This document shows positions 44,231-52,666 of a stretch of 64,000 bases of DNA, one piece after another. The translations under genes were made by a program, and so were the position numbers. Source of the stretch: Halomonas rhizosphaerae (GTDB lineage Bacteria > Pseudomonadota > Gammaproteobacteria > Pseudomonadales > Halomonadaceae); NCBI RefSeq assembly GCF_030010555.1, contig NZ_JASCQP010000045.1, positions 85,802 through 149,801 on the forward strand. The letters run 5' to 3'. Position 1 is the stretch's first letter. Each line of letters starts with the position of its first letter. Below the pieces are notes generated by a model. The model made no database searches, was not told the origin of the DNA, and was given only the letters and a program-made list of their open reading frames with translations.

Positions 44231-44260
44231 ACGATAGCTAGCCTGGTCGTGAGATGTCAA
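44231..44260 (-). promoter_or_regulatory. Candidate sigma-70 promoter for the small RNA
   Basis: On the minus strand a perfect TTGACA (44255-44260) is followed after 18 bases by TATCGT (44231-44236). Confidence 0.5.
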
Positions 44261-44287
44261 TGGTGGCTCGCGGTGATAGTGCGAGGG

Positions 44288-44462
44288 CTAGGCGATCTGT
44301 GGCAGACCAAAGCCCAGGTCACGAAGCAGGGTGGTGAAGGTCATCCAGCGCATGTCGTCGATCTCCGCATAGAGGCTGATCCTGGGGTGGGCTTGCTTGG
44401 CCTGCTCGATGGCATCGATGGCCTGCTGCAGGTCACGGGCATCGACCTGGCCGCTGGCAGGG
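44288..44462 (-). pseudogene. SpoIIAA-like (STAS-type) gene fragment
   Basis: The minus-strand frame ending at TAG 44288 reads SGQVDARDLQQAIDAIEQAK, then QAHPRISLYAEIDDMRWMTF and TTLLRDLGFGLPQIA. This resembles the central part of SpoIIAA-like/STAS proteins of about 120 residues. Upstream of about 44462 the frame turns into Pro/Arg-rich sequence without a start, and the C-terminal third is missing. It is therefore interpreted as a remnant truncated at both ends. It lies just upstream of the candidate small-RNA promoter. Confidence 0.45.
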
Positions 44463-44555
44463 CCGCGCCGTGGTGGCCAGACTGTAGTGGGAGAGGGCCG
44501 ATGGAGAAGGGCGCCGGGGCCGGAGTTCTCGTTTCCACTCCAGGGGGAGAAGCCG

Positions 44556-45116
44556 ATGCGTGACGATGTCGAGAAGGTTGCCGTGCCGCTGGACCGGGTG
44601 CGCCGTTACCTGGAGCCTGGCCCCATCGTGCTGGTCTCCTCGGCCTGGCGGGGGGAGCGTAACATCATGACGATGGGCTGGCATACCGTGATGGCCTTCT
44701 CGCCCTCCCTGGTGGGCTGCGTCATCTCCTCCGGCAATCACAGCTTCGACCTCATTCGCCGCAGCGGGACGTGCGTGATCAACCTGCCGACCACGGCCTT
44801 GACCGACCAGGTGATCGGGATCGGCAACAGCAGCGGCGCCGAGATCGACAAGTTCGACCATTTCGACCTGACTGCATCGCCGGCGACGGCCGTGGAGGCC
44901 CCGCTGATCGAGGAGTGCCATGCCCACTTCGAGTGCCGACTCGCCGATGACAGCCTGGTCGACCGACATGACTTCTTCATCTGGGAGGTGGTGGCGGCCC
45001 AGGCCCGAGCGACGCCAGCCTATCCCGAAACGCTGCACTATACGGGCGACGGTGTCTTCATGATGGCCGGCGAGATCATCGACCGGCGCAGCCAGTTCCT
45101 GCCGCAGATGCTGTGA
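44556..45116 (+). CDS. Flavin reductase-like, FMN-binding split-barrel protein
   Basis: 186 residues from the ATG at 44556 behind AGGGGGAGAA. VLVSSAWRGERNIMTMGWHT and VGCVISSGNHSFDLIRRSG are the split-barrel flavin-binding segments; TCVINLPTTALTDQV and EIDKFDHFDLT follow. The family uses FMN or FAD to reduce flavins or aromatic substrates with NAD(P)H. The exact reaction is unknown. Confidence 0.85.
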   Translation: MRDDVEKVAVPLDRVRRYLEPGPIVLVSSAWRGERNIMTMGWHTVMAFSPSLVGCVISSGNHSFDLIRRSGTCVINLPTTALTDQVIGIGNSSGAEIDKFDHFDLTASPATAVEAPLIEECHAHFECRLADDSLVDRHDFFIWEVVAAQARATPAYPETLHYTGDGVFMMAGEIIDRRSQFLPQML

Positions 45117-45278
45117 GGGGACCATCGCCATCGGCAGCATCCGCTCCGGCATGGGGTAAGGGGCTCGCCCCGTCGCTTCTCCCGAGCGGGGCCGGATTGG
45201 GGATGGACGTCGATTGGGCTATGCTGGGCCTCATGCCGAGGGCGTGGCATGCCACCCATCACCAGGGAGAGATTCTCC

Positions 45279-45704
45279 ATGTCGTTCCGTCCCCTTCTTG
45301 CCGGCCTGCTGTTCGCGCTGCCGCTGGCGGCCGTTGCCGAGTCTCCGAACATCGAGCCGGGCCAGTGGGAGTTCACCAGCAACACCTTCGTGCAGGGTGA
45401 CCTGCCGATCCCCGACCAGACCGAGACCCATCAGGAGTGCATCGCCCAGGGCGACATCGACGACGAGGAGTTCAGTTTCATCCATGAAGAAGAAGGCTGC
45501 GAGCTGCTCGAGCACGAGGTCACGGTCGACGGGCTGGACTACCGCATGGTCTGCCGTGCCGAGGGCGGCGAGGCCGATATTATCGGCCGCATGGACTTCC
45601 TCGGTGAGCGCGTCGAGGGCAACGTCGACATCCTGGTCGACTCGCCCGTAGGTGAGATGAAGATGACCACGACCATGGAGGGACGACGCATCGGGGATTG
45701 CTGA
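45279..45704 (+). CDS. Secreted DUF3617-type protein
   Basis: 141 residues with a signal peptide (MSFRPLLAGLLFALPLAAVA, cleavage after AVA or VAE), from the ATG behind GGGAGAGATT. The mature part IEPGQWEFTSNTFVQGD, then a Cys-containing HQECIAQGDI, ends in a second half with EVTVDGLDYRMVCRAEGGEA and GRRIGDC, the DUF3617 layout with four cysteines. Periplasmic; function unknown. Confidence 0.75.
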   Translation: MSFRPLLAGLLFALPLAAVAESPNIEPGQWEFTSNTFVQGDLPIPDQTETHQECIAQGDIDDEEFSFIHEEEGCELLEHEVTVDGLDYRMVCRAEGGEADIIGRMDFLGERVEGNVDILVDSPVGEMKMTTTMEGRRIGDC

Positions 45705-45720
45705 ATCCTCGTCCCGACTC

Positions 45721-45760
45721 CAACGACGAAGGCCACCCCGCGGGGTGGCCTTCGTCGTTG
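45721..45760. terminator. Bidirectional terminator, perfect 40-base palindrome
   Basis: The 20 bases 45721-45740 are exactly the reverse complement of 45741-45760, with no spacer. The palindrome lies between the convergent DUF3617 and RND pump genes. Both orientations end the stem with TTCGTCGTTG. Confidence 0.85.
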
Positions 45761-45774
45761 GTATGCCCGCCCGG

Positions 45775-48700
45775 TCAATAGCCGGCGGGCGTCTCGCCCA
45801 ACTCCCGTTCCAGGCGGCGTGCCACGTCGCCCGGAGAACCGGTGCGCCGCGCCAGCAGGTCGTAGGCGACCGGAACCACGAAGAGGGTGAAGAGGGTGGC
45901 AGCGGCCAGGCCACAGAGGATCACGGTGCCGATCACCAGTCGGGTCTCGGCGCCGGCGCCACTGGAGACGATCAGCGGCACAGCGCCGGCCATGGTGGTC
46001 ACCGCGGTCATCACGATGGGGCGCAGCCGGGTCACGGCAGCTTCCACCAGGGCCTCGTGGAAGGCCACGCCCTGGTCGCGCAGCTGGTTGGCGAATTCCA
46101 CGATCAGGATGCCGTTCTTGGCGGCGAGCCCCACCAGCATCACCAGCCCCACCTGGCTGTAGATGTTCAGCGACTGCCCGGTGAGGTAGAGCCCCAGCAG
46201 GGCACCACAGATCGCCAGGGGCACGGTGAGCATGATCACGAAGGGATGCACGAAGCTCTCGAACTGCCCGGCCAGCACCAGGAAGACCACCAGGATGCCC
46301 AGCCCCAGCAGGAAGCTGGTAGCACCGCTGGCCTCCTGGTAGTCCCGGGAGGCCCCCTTGAGGTCGGTCTGGGCCTCGGGGGGAAGGATCTCGTCCACCG
46401 TGGCTTCCAGGTAGGCCAGAGCCTCGCCGAGCGGATAGCCGCTTTCCAGGTCGGCCTGCAAGGTGATGGCGCGGATGCGGTTGAAGCGATTGAGGGTGCT
46501 CGGCCCGGCGAAGTCAGTGAGAGAGACCAGGTTACCCAGGGGAATCAGCTCGCCGGTGCGCTCCGAGCGCACCCGGATATTCTCCAGGGCCGAGGGACTG
46601 GGCCGGGCACCGGGTTCCCCCTCGAGGATCACGTCGTACTCCTCGCCGTCGTCCACGTAGCGGGTCACGCTGCGTCCGCCCAGCAGCGTCTCCAAGGTCC
46701 GGCCGATCTCCGTGATGGTGACCCCCAGGTCGGCGGCGCGAGTGTAGTCGATGTCCACGCGCAGCTGGGGCTGGTTCTCCTCGTAGTCGCTGTCCAGGCC
46801 GGTCAGCCGCGGATTGTCCTCACGGACGTGCGCCATCAGGGTGTCGCGCCACTCGGCCAGCTGCTCATAGGTGCCGCCCCCCAGCACGAACTGCACGGGC
46901 TTCTCGACGCTTGACCCGAAGCCCTGCCGCATCACCGGGAAGGCACGCACCCCGGGCAGGTCGCCGACCGTCTGGCGCACCTCGTCCATGATCGCCCAGG
47001 CCGAACGCCGGCTGCCCCAGTCGGCCAGGTTGACGATCACGAAGCCGCTGTTGAAGTTCTCGATGTTCCCCCACCCGCGCGGCGCGCGGACCACCACGCG
47101 CTCGATCTCCCCGGCTTCCACCATGGGCAGCAGCCGGGCCTCGATCTCGTCCATGTAGTCGAGCATGTAGTCGTAGGTGGCGCCTGGCGGGCCGTTGACC
47201 AGCACCCAGAAGTTGCCGCGGTCCTCCCTGGGAGTGTACTCGTTGGGCAGCTCGCCGTTCAGCCATACCATGCCGCCGATGATGCCGAGGAACAGCGCCA
47301 GGACCAGCAGGCGCAGCTTGAGGACCCGCTCGAGCAGCCGGCGATAGACGCAGCGCGAGTGTTCCAGCACCCACTGCACGCCATGGGCCAGTCGCCCCTC
47401 GTGCATGTCCGCCTTGAGGATCTTGGAGGCCATCATCGGCGTCAGGGTCAGCGCCAGCAGGCTGGAGATGGCCACGGCCGCGGCCAGGGTCAGGGCGAAC
47501 TCCGAGAAGAGCCGGCCGATGTCGCCCTGCAGGAAGCTCAGCGGCACGAACACCGCGATCAGCACCAGGGTGGTGGCGATCACCGCGAAGGCGATCTGGC
47601 GAGTGCCGCGGAAGGCGGCCACCAGCGGGGTCTCGCCGTGGTCGTGCATGCGGCGGTGGATGTTCTCCAGCACCACGATGGCGTCGTCGACGATCAGCCC
47701 GATGGCCAGCACCAGCGCCAGCAGGGTCAGCAGGTTGATGGTGAAGCCCATCACCGCCAGGGCGGCGAAGGTGCCGATCAGGGCGATGGGTACCGTGACC
47801 GCCGGGATCAGGGTGGTGCGCAGGTTGCCGAGGAACAGGAAGATCGCCACCACCACCAGGCCCATGGCGATGAACAGAGTCTGCACCACCTGGGAAATGG
47901 CGCCGGAGACGAACACCGAAGAATCGAAGTTGAGGCGCAGCTTCATGCCCTCTGGAAGGGTATCCTGCAGGCGCCCCATCTCCGCCTGTACCCCCTTGGA
48001 GATCTCCAGCACGTTGGCAGTGGACTGCTTCATCATGCCCAGCCCCACCATGGGGGTGCCGTTGCCACGGAAGATGGTGCGTGCCTCCACGGCCCCGATC
48101 TCGACTCGGGCCACATCCCCCAGGCGCACCAGGTAGCCGTCGCGTCCCTGGTCGAGCACCAGGTGTCGGAAGTCCTCGGGGGTGGCGAAGTTGCGTGGCA
48201 GGCGCACGATGAACTGGCGCTCCCGCGACTCGATGGCCCCGCCGGGCAGTTCCACGTTCTCGGCGCGCAGGGCATCCTCCACGTCACCGGTGGTCAGGTC
48301 GCGGGCCGCCAGGGCATCGGCATTCAGCCAGACCCGCATGGCATACTCTTGCCCTCCGCCGATCCTGACCTGGGAAACCCCGGGCAGCACCGAAAAGCGG
48401 TCCACCAGGTAGCGGTTGGCGTAGTCGGTGAGCTCGGCCATGGAGAAGCCCTCACCGGACAGCGACAGCCAGATCACCACGTCGGAGCTGGAATCGGCCT
48501 TCTGCACCTCCGGCGGGTCCGCTTCCTCGGGCAGGTTGTCCAGCGAGCCCGAGATGCGGTCGCGGATGTCGTTGGCGGCCGCATCGATGTCCATGTCCAG
48601 GCCGAACTCCACGCTGATGCTGGAGCGGCCGTCCTCGCTGGAGGAGGAGATCACCTCGATGCCAGAGACGCCGGAGATGCGATCCTCCAGCACCTGGGTG

Positions 48701-48888
48701 ATGCGCGTCTCGACCACGCTGGCCGAGGCGCCGGGGTAGCGGGTGTCGATGCCGACCACCGGCGGATCGATGGAGGGGTATTCCTGCAGCGGCAGGCGCT
48801 GCAGGGCCAGCAGCCCGAAGGCCACGATCAGGGCCGCCAGCACCACCGCCAGCACCGGCCGCTGGACGGAAACGTCGGAGAGGCGCAT
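45775..48888 (-). CDS. RND-family efflux pump permease
   Basis: Proton-driven inner-membrane pump of the AcrB/MexF-like HAE-1 superfamily, 1037 residues, start MRLSDVSVQRPVLAVVLAAL. Twelve membrane helices with two large periplasmic loops are evident. The proton-relay Asp pair is in LVLAIGLIVDDAIVVLENIH. Other landmarks are YPSIDPPVVGIDTRYPGASA and the C-terminal LVMLVGLAAKNGILIVEFAN. Translation is coupled to the adaptor gene by a TGATG overlap. No outer-membrane TolC-like gene is adjacent, so one elsewhere is presumably used. Confidence 0.94.
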   Translation of the reverse strand: MRLSDVSVQRPVLAVVLAALIVAFGLLALQRLPLQEYPSIDPPVVGIDTRYPGASASVVETRITQVLEDRISGVSGIEVISSSSEDGRSSISVEFGLDMDIDAAANDIRDRISGSLDNLPEEADPPEVQKADSSSDVVIWLSLSGEGFSMAELTDYANRYLVDRFSVLPGVSQVRIGGGQEYAMRVWLNADALAARDLTTGDVEDALRAENVELPGGAIESRERQFIVRLPRNFATPEDFRHLVLDQGRDGYLVRLGDVARVEIGAVEARTIFRGNGTPMVGLGMMKQSTANVLEISKGVQAEMGRLQDTLPEGMKLRLNFDSSVFVSGAISQVVQTLFIAMGLVVVAIFLFLGNLRTTLIPAVTVPIALIGTFAALAVMGFTINLLTLLALVLAIGLIVDDAIVVLENIHRRMHDHGETPLVAAFRGTRQIAFAVIATTLVLIAVFVPLSFLQGDIGRLFSEFALTLAAAVAISSLLALTLTPMMASKILKADMHEGRLAHGVQWVLEHSRCVYRRLLERVLKLRLLVLALFLGIIGGMVWLNGELPNEYTPREDRGNFWVLVNGPPGATYDYMLDYMDEIEARLLPMVEAGEIERVVVRAPRGWGNIENFNSGFVIVNLADWGSRRSAWAIMDEVRQTVGDLPGVRAFPVMRQGFGSSVEKPVQFVLGGGTYEQLAEWRDTLMAHVREDNPRLTGLDSDYEENQPQLRVDIDYTRAADLGVTITEIGRTLETLLGGRSVTRYVDDGEEYDVILEGEPGARPSPSALENIRVRSERTGELIPLGNLVSLTDFAGPSTLNRFNRIRAITLQADLESGYPLGEALAYLEATVDEILPPEAQTDLKGASRDYQEASGATSFLLGLGILVVFLVLAGQFESFVHPFVIMLTVPLAICGALLGLYLTGQSLNIYSQVGLVMLVGLAAKNGILIVEFANQLRDQGVAFHEALVEAAVTRLRPIVMTAVTTMAGAVPLIVSSGAGAETRLVIGTVILCGLAAATLFTLFVVPVAYDLLARRTGSPGDVARRLERELGETPAGY

Positions 48889-49979
48889 CAGCCGTTCGCC
48901 TCCGCGGCGTCACGCCCACGGCGCAGCAGCTCGGGGATACTGGTCTCGTCATCGAGGACCCCCAGCAGGCGAGTCGGTTGGCCGTCGCGGACCCGTTCGG
49001 TGCCATGGGCCACCACCAGTTCGCCGGCCTCGAGTCCCTCGAGCACCTCCACCTCGCCCTCACGGCGGGCACCGATGACCACCCGACGCCGTTCGACCCG
49101 GTACTGGTCCGCCTCGTCCAGCACCAGCACGAATTGACGTTCTCCCTGGGGAATCAGCGCCGATTCGGGCATCACCAGGGTCTCCCGCGGGGCACGCTCG
49201 ACCACGACCCGCATCAACATGCCGGGTCTCAGGCGGTGATCGGGATTTTCGAGCGCGGCACGCACCGTGACGCTGCGGCTGACCGGGTCGACGCGGGCGC
49301 CGATGGTGGCGACCTCGCCCGCGAAGGTGGTGTCAGGAAAGGCGCCGCTGACCGCGGTCAGCGGCAGGCCTGGCGCCACCTGCCCCAGGGCGAGCTCGGG
49401 CAGGGTGAAGTCGAGCTTCATGATGTCCAGCTTGTCCAGGGTGACCAGTTCCGTGCCCGGGGAGACGAGGGCACCGACGCTGACATCGCGAAATCCCACC
49501 ACGCCGTCGAAGGGGGCCATGATGCGGTAGTCGGCCAGCCGGGCCTCCAGGGCCTGGATCTCTGCCTCGGCCTGGCGAAGCCGCGCCCGGGCATCCTCCA
49601 CGTCGGCCCTCGGCGCCAGGTTGCGATTCTGCAGTTGCGCCAGACGGTTCACGGCATTGCGACGCTCGTCACGCCGCGCCTGGGCGGCCCGCAGGTCGGC
49701 CTGGGCCTCGTCATCGGCCAGCCGCACCAGCAGCTGGCCGGCCTCGACGGTGTCGCCATCGCGGAAGTTCAGTTCGCGGATGGTGTCGGTGACGGTGGCC
49801 GAGAGCGTCACGCTCTCGTCGGCGTGCAGGGTGCCCAGGGCCTCGAGGGGGTCGGACCAGGCCGCCATGCTGGCGCGGGCGGCGATCACCGCGGTGGGCT
49901 GCTGGGCGGCCAGCATCGGGGAAAGCATCACTGCTGCCAGGCCGAGCAGCAGGAGCAGGCGAGTACGCGATGGGATCAT
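48888..49979 (-). CDS. RND efflux periplasmic adaptor (membrane fusion protein)
   Basis: 363 residues. An N-terminal signal peptide (MIPSRTRLLLLLGLAAVMLS) without a lipobox precedes the lipoyl half RELNFRDGDTVEAGQLLVRL. A coiled-coil hairpin covers about residues 95-145 (LRAAQARRDERRNAVNRLAQ). The second lipoyl half YRIMAPFDGVVGFRDVSVGA and the beta-barrel PGMLMRVVVE follow. It pairs with the downstream RND permease. A TetR gene about 1.5 kb upstream and a palindrome in its control region suggest repression. Confidence 0.93.
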   Translation of the reverse strand: MIPSRTRLLLLLGLAAVMLSPMLAAQQPTAVIAARASMAAWSDPLEALGTLHADESVTLSATVTDTIRELNFRDGDTVEAGQLLVRLADDEAQADLRAAQARRDERRNAVNRLAQLQNRNLAPRADVEDARARLRQAEAEIQALEARLADYRIMAPFDGVVGFRDVSVGALVSPGTELVTLDKLDIMKLDFTLPELALGQVAPGLPLTAVSGAFPDTTFAGEVATIGARVDPVSRSVTVRAALENPDHRLRPGMLMRVVVERAPRETLVMPESALIPQGERQFVLVLDEADQYRVERRRVVIGARREGEVEVLEGLEAGELVVAHGTERVRDGQPTRLLGVLDDETSIPELLRRGRDAAEANG

Positions 49980-50105
49980 GGAGTGGTCGTTCTTGTCGGT
50001 GAGCGGTGAGCGGGCGCCCGGTCCGTCGGGTCGCTTCCCTGAAGCCTAAACGCCTGGCAGCGAGAGAGTGTGACAACAATGCACAAGCGTTCTAGTGTCT
50101 CTTAA

Positions 50106-50124
50106 CTGTACAAGACATGTACAG
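50106..50124. promoter_or_regulatory. Palindromic operator candidate upstream of the RND pump operon
   Basis: CTGTACA-AGACA-TGTACAG is an inverted repeat with 7-base arms and a 5-base centre, 127 bases upstream of the adaptor start and also upstream of the BaiN-like gene. Size and position fit a TetR-family operator; the TetR gene at 51476 is the nearest candidate. Confidence 0.5.
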
Positions 50125-50235
50125 CAATGGGAAATGTAACAGGCGGCCTGGCGCCGGCTCGATGCCGGTCGGCGACACGGCGACGGGCTGCTAGAATGCG
50201 CGGCCTGGATCGAGACCCCGCGGGAGAGCAAGGTC

Positions 50236-51411
50236 GTGACATACGATGTGGTAGTGATCGGTGCCGGTGCCGCCGGGCTGATGTGTGCACTCACCGCCGG
50301 CTACGCCGGACGGCGGGTGCTGGTGGTCGACCATGCCAACAAGGCGGGCAAGAAGATCCTGATGTCCGGCGGAGGGCGCTGCAACTTCACCCACCTGGCC
50401 TCGGGGTCTGCGAACTTTTCCTCGGAGAATCCCGCCTTCTGCATCTCGGCGCTCAAGCGCTACCGCCCCGAGCACTTCGTCGAGCTGGTGGAGCGCCACG
50501 GCGTGGAGTACGTGGAAAAGACCCCGGGGCAGCTGTTCTGCGCCGACTCCTCGAAGGAGATCCTGCGCGTGTTGCTCACCGAGTGCGACTGGGCGGGGGT
50601 GGAGCTGCGCCTGAAGACCGCCGTCGAAGGCGTCGAACGGCGCGGGGAGGGCATGCGGCTGGCGACCTCGCTGGGGCCCATCGACTGTGGGGCCCTGGTG
50701 GTGGCGACGGGGGGACTGTCGATCCCCACTATGGGGGCCAGTGGCTTCGGCCATGACATCGCCCGCCAGTTCGGGCTGGCGGTCACTGAGACCCGGGCCG
50801 CCCTGGTGCCCTTCACCCTGACCTCGCAATGGAAGGCGCGGGCCGAGGCACTGGCCGGGGTCAGCTGCGAGGTGGCCGCGACCTGCCGCGGGAAGACCTA
50901 CCGCGAGCCGATGCTCTTCACCCATCGCGGGCTCTCGGGGCCTGCCATGCTGCAGATCTCCAGTGTCTGGCACCCCGGGGACACCCTCTCCATCGACCTG
51001 CTGCCGGGCGTCGATGCCTTCGAGGCGCTCTGCCGCGCCCGGCGCGAGACGCCGAAGCGGCGGCTTTCCACCTGGCTGGGGGAGCGTCTGCCGAAGCGTC
51101 TGGCCCAGGCGCTGGTCGAATGGCATGACGACGATGGGGTGCTCGCCGAGTACGGCAATGACCGCTTTCAGGCCTGGGCCGAGGCCCTGCAGGCCTGGCA
51201 GATCAAGCCTGCCGGCACGGAGGGCTGGCGAACCGCTGAGGTGACGATGGGGGGGGTGGATACTCGGGCCGTCTCGTCGAAGACCTTTGCCGTCCCGGCA
51301 CTGCCCCAACTGCGCTTCATCGGCGAGGTGCTGGACGTCACCGGCGAGCTTGGCGGCCACAACTTCCAGTGGGCCTGGGCCTCCGGCGTGGCCTGCGGCA
51401 ACGCACTCTAG
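50236..51411 (+). CDS. HI0933/BaiN-family flavoprotein
   Basis: 391 residues, GTG start. The Rossmann FAD motif is VVVIGAGAAGLMCALTAGYA at residues 5-24, followed by KAGKKILMSGGGRCNFTH, the family signature. LVVATGGLSIPTMGASGFGH is the second dinucleotide motif and LGGHNFQWAWASGVACGNAL ends the protein. Members are predicted NAD(P)/FAD-dependent oxidoreductases; BaiN reduces bile-acid intermediates, but the native substrate in this lineage is unknown. Confidence 0.9.
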   Translation: MTYDVVVIGAGAAGLMCALTAGYAGRRVLVVDHANKAGKKILMSGGGRCNFTHLASGSANFSSENPAFCISALKRYRPEHFVELVERHGVEYVEKTPGQLFCADSSKEILRVLLTECDWAGVELRLKTAVEGVERRGEGMRLATSLGPIDCGALVVATGGLSIPTMGASGFGHDIARQFGLAVTETRAALVPFTLTSQWKARAEALAGVSCEVAATCRGKTYREPMLFTHRGLSGPAMLQISSVWHPGDTLSIDLLPGVDAFEALCRARRETPKRRLSTWLGERLPKRLAQALVEWHDDDGVLAEYGNDRFQAWAEALQAWQIKPAGTEGWRTAEVTMGGVDTRAVSSKTFAVPALPQLRFIGEVLDVTGELGGHNFQWAWASGVACGNAL

Positions 51412-51475
51412 CGCCACACCTTCCCTGTTCCGGGACTATGCTGCTCTCAGGCAGGAGAGAGTGGGGAGGGCCGAC

Positions 51476-52123
51476 ATGAGCATGACGTCTGTTCACCGCG
51501 ACGCGCGGGGCGACGAGACATCCTGTGGTGAGCGCATCATGATGGAGGCGATTCGCCAGGGCGAGGTCGATGGCTGGGGGGCCGTACGCCTGACCGAGGT
51601 GGCCGCCCGCCTCGAGCTGTCCACGAGTCGGCTGTTGGCCGAGTACCGGGATCTCGATGCGGTGGCCAATGCCTGGTTTCGCAGGGGCTGGCTGGCGATG
51701 CTGGACGAGCCCCCCGAGGGGTTCGCCGCGTGGCCCGAGCGCTCGCGCCTCGAACACTGCCTGCGGGCCTGGTTCGAGGCCTTTGCGGCCCATCGCCGAG
51801 TCACCGTCGAGATGCTGTGCCACAAGGCACACCCGCCGCATCTGCATACCTGGGTGCCGATGGTCTTCGATCTGTCACGGACCATCCAGTGGCTGCGCGA
51901 GGCGGCCAGACTGGAGGCCCGCTACGGCAGTCGCCGCGCCCAGGTCGAGGAAGTGGCCCTGACGGCCCTGTTCGTGGCCACCCTGGCGGTCTGGGCTCGC
52001 GACGACAGCGACAACCAGGCCCGTACCCGACGCTTCCTGGCGAAGCAGCTGAGCAGGGGCGAGGGCTGGATGAAGTGGGTGCCGGGTGGTCACGTCAAGG
52101 CGCCGGTCGAGGCGATGTTCTAG
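51476..52123 (+). CDS. TetR-family transcriptional regulator
   Basis: 215 residues from the ATG at 51476 behind GGGGAGGG. The helix-turn-helix is WGAVRLTEVAARLELSTSRL followed by LAEYRDLDAVANAWFRRGW, a divergent TetR pattern (the usual LYRHFxxK is LLAEYRD). The C-terminal ligand domain includes RVTVEMLCHKAHPPHLHTW. It lies 64 bases after the flavoprotein gene. It may regulate itself or the RND operon; neither is proven. Confidence 0.75.
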   Translation: MSMTSVHRDARGDETSCGERIMMEAIRQGEVDGWGAVRLTEVAARLELSTSRLLAEYRDLDAVANAWFRRGWLAMLDEPPEGFAAWPERSRLEHCLRAWFEAFAAHRRVTVEMLCHKAHPPHLHTWVPMVFDLSRTIQWLREAARLEARYGSRRAQVEEVALTALFVATLAVWARDDSDNQARTRRFLAKQLSRGEGWMKWVPGGHVKAPVEAMF

Positions 52124-52135
52124 GGCCTGCCGTGA

Positions 52136-52591
52136 TCAGAGGAAGCGCCCACCGGAGGCGATGGCCACGGTGGCAAGGCCCAGGATCAGGTTGATGCCGA
52201 TCAGCCGGCGGATCTGCCCCAGCTGCCGACCGCCCGCGGGCCAGTCCTCGCCGGCCACGGCCCGGCCCAGGCGAGGGTAGGGGGCGAACCAGATGTGCAG
52301 GAAGATCGCCATCATCGCCAGCCCCGACACCAGCATCAGGTGGACATGGACGCCCGCGCTGCCCATGCCGCCGAACACCCCGAACAGCATCCACAGCCCC
52401 GTCGCCAGCAGCACCACCACGGCGGCCCAGACCCAAGGGAAGAAGCGCTGGAAGGCGCGGTACCAGAGGGTCAGGCGCTGGGGAGGCTCCAGCAGTTCCA
52501 CGGCCACTGGCCGCAGGATCATCCAGGCGAAGAACATGCCGCCGACCCAGATCGTGGCGGCCAGGAGATGCAGGGTGATGGCAAGGGACAT
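52136..52591 (-). CDS. CopD-like four-helix membrane protein
   Basis: 151 residues, four membrane helices: SLAITLHLLAATIWVGGMFF (with conserved His8 and Trp15), the segment VWAAVVVLLATGLWMLFGVF, VHLMLVSGLAMMAIFLHIWF and LIGINLILGLATVAIASGG. The H-L-L-A-A-T-I-W-V-G-G motif is characteristic of CopD/DUF2269-like domains. A role in copper handling or haem-membrane chemistry is only suggested by the family. AAGGA precedes the ATG. It is convergent with tetR. Confidence 0.75.
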   Translation of the reverse strand: MSLAITLHLLAATIWVGGMFFAWMILRPVAVELLEPPQRLTLWYRAFQRFFPWVWAAVVVLLATGLWMLFGVFGGMGSAGVHVHLMLVSGLAMMAIFLHIWFAPYPRLGRAVAGEDWPAGGRQLGQIRRLIGINLILGLATVAIASGGRFL

Positions 52592-52666
52592 GGCTGGGTT
52601 CCTTCGGGCGGTTAGGGCGTGGCAGGGGATGCGGCGGGGCCGTGCCGCCGGTCAGCCTACAAAGGG

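Noticed and set aside
50106..50124. LexA (SOS) box
   Set aside because: The CTGT...ACAG arms are present, but the total length is 19 rather than 16 bases, so the spacing does not fit the gammaproteobacterial LexA site.
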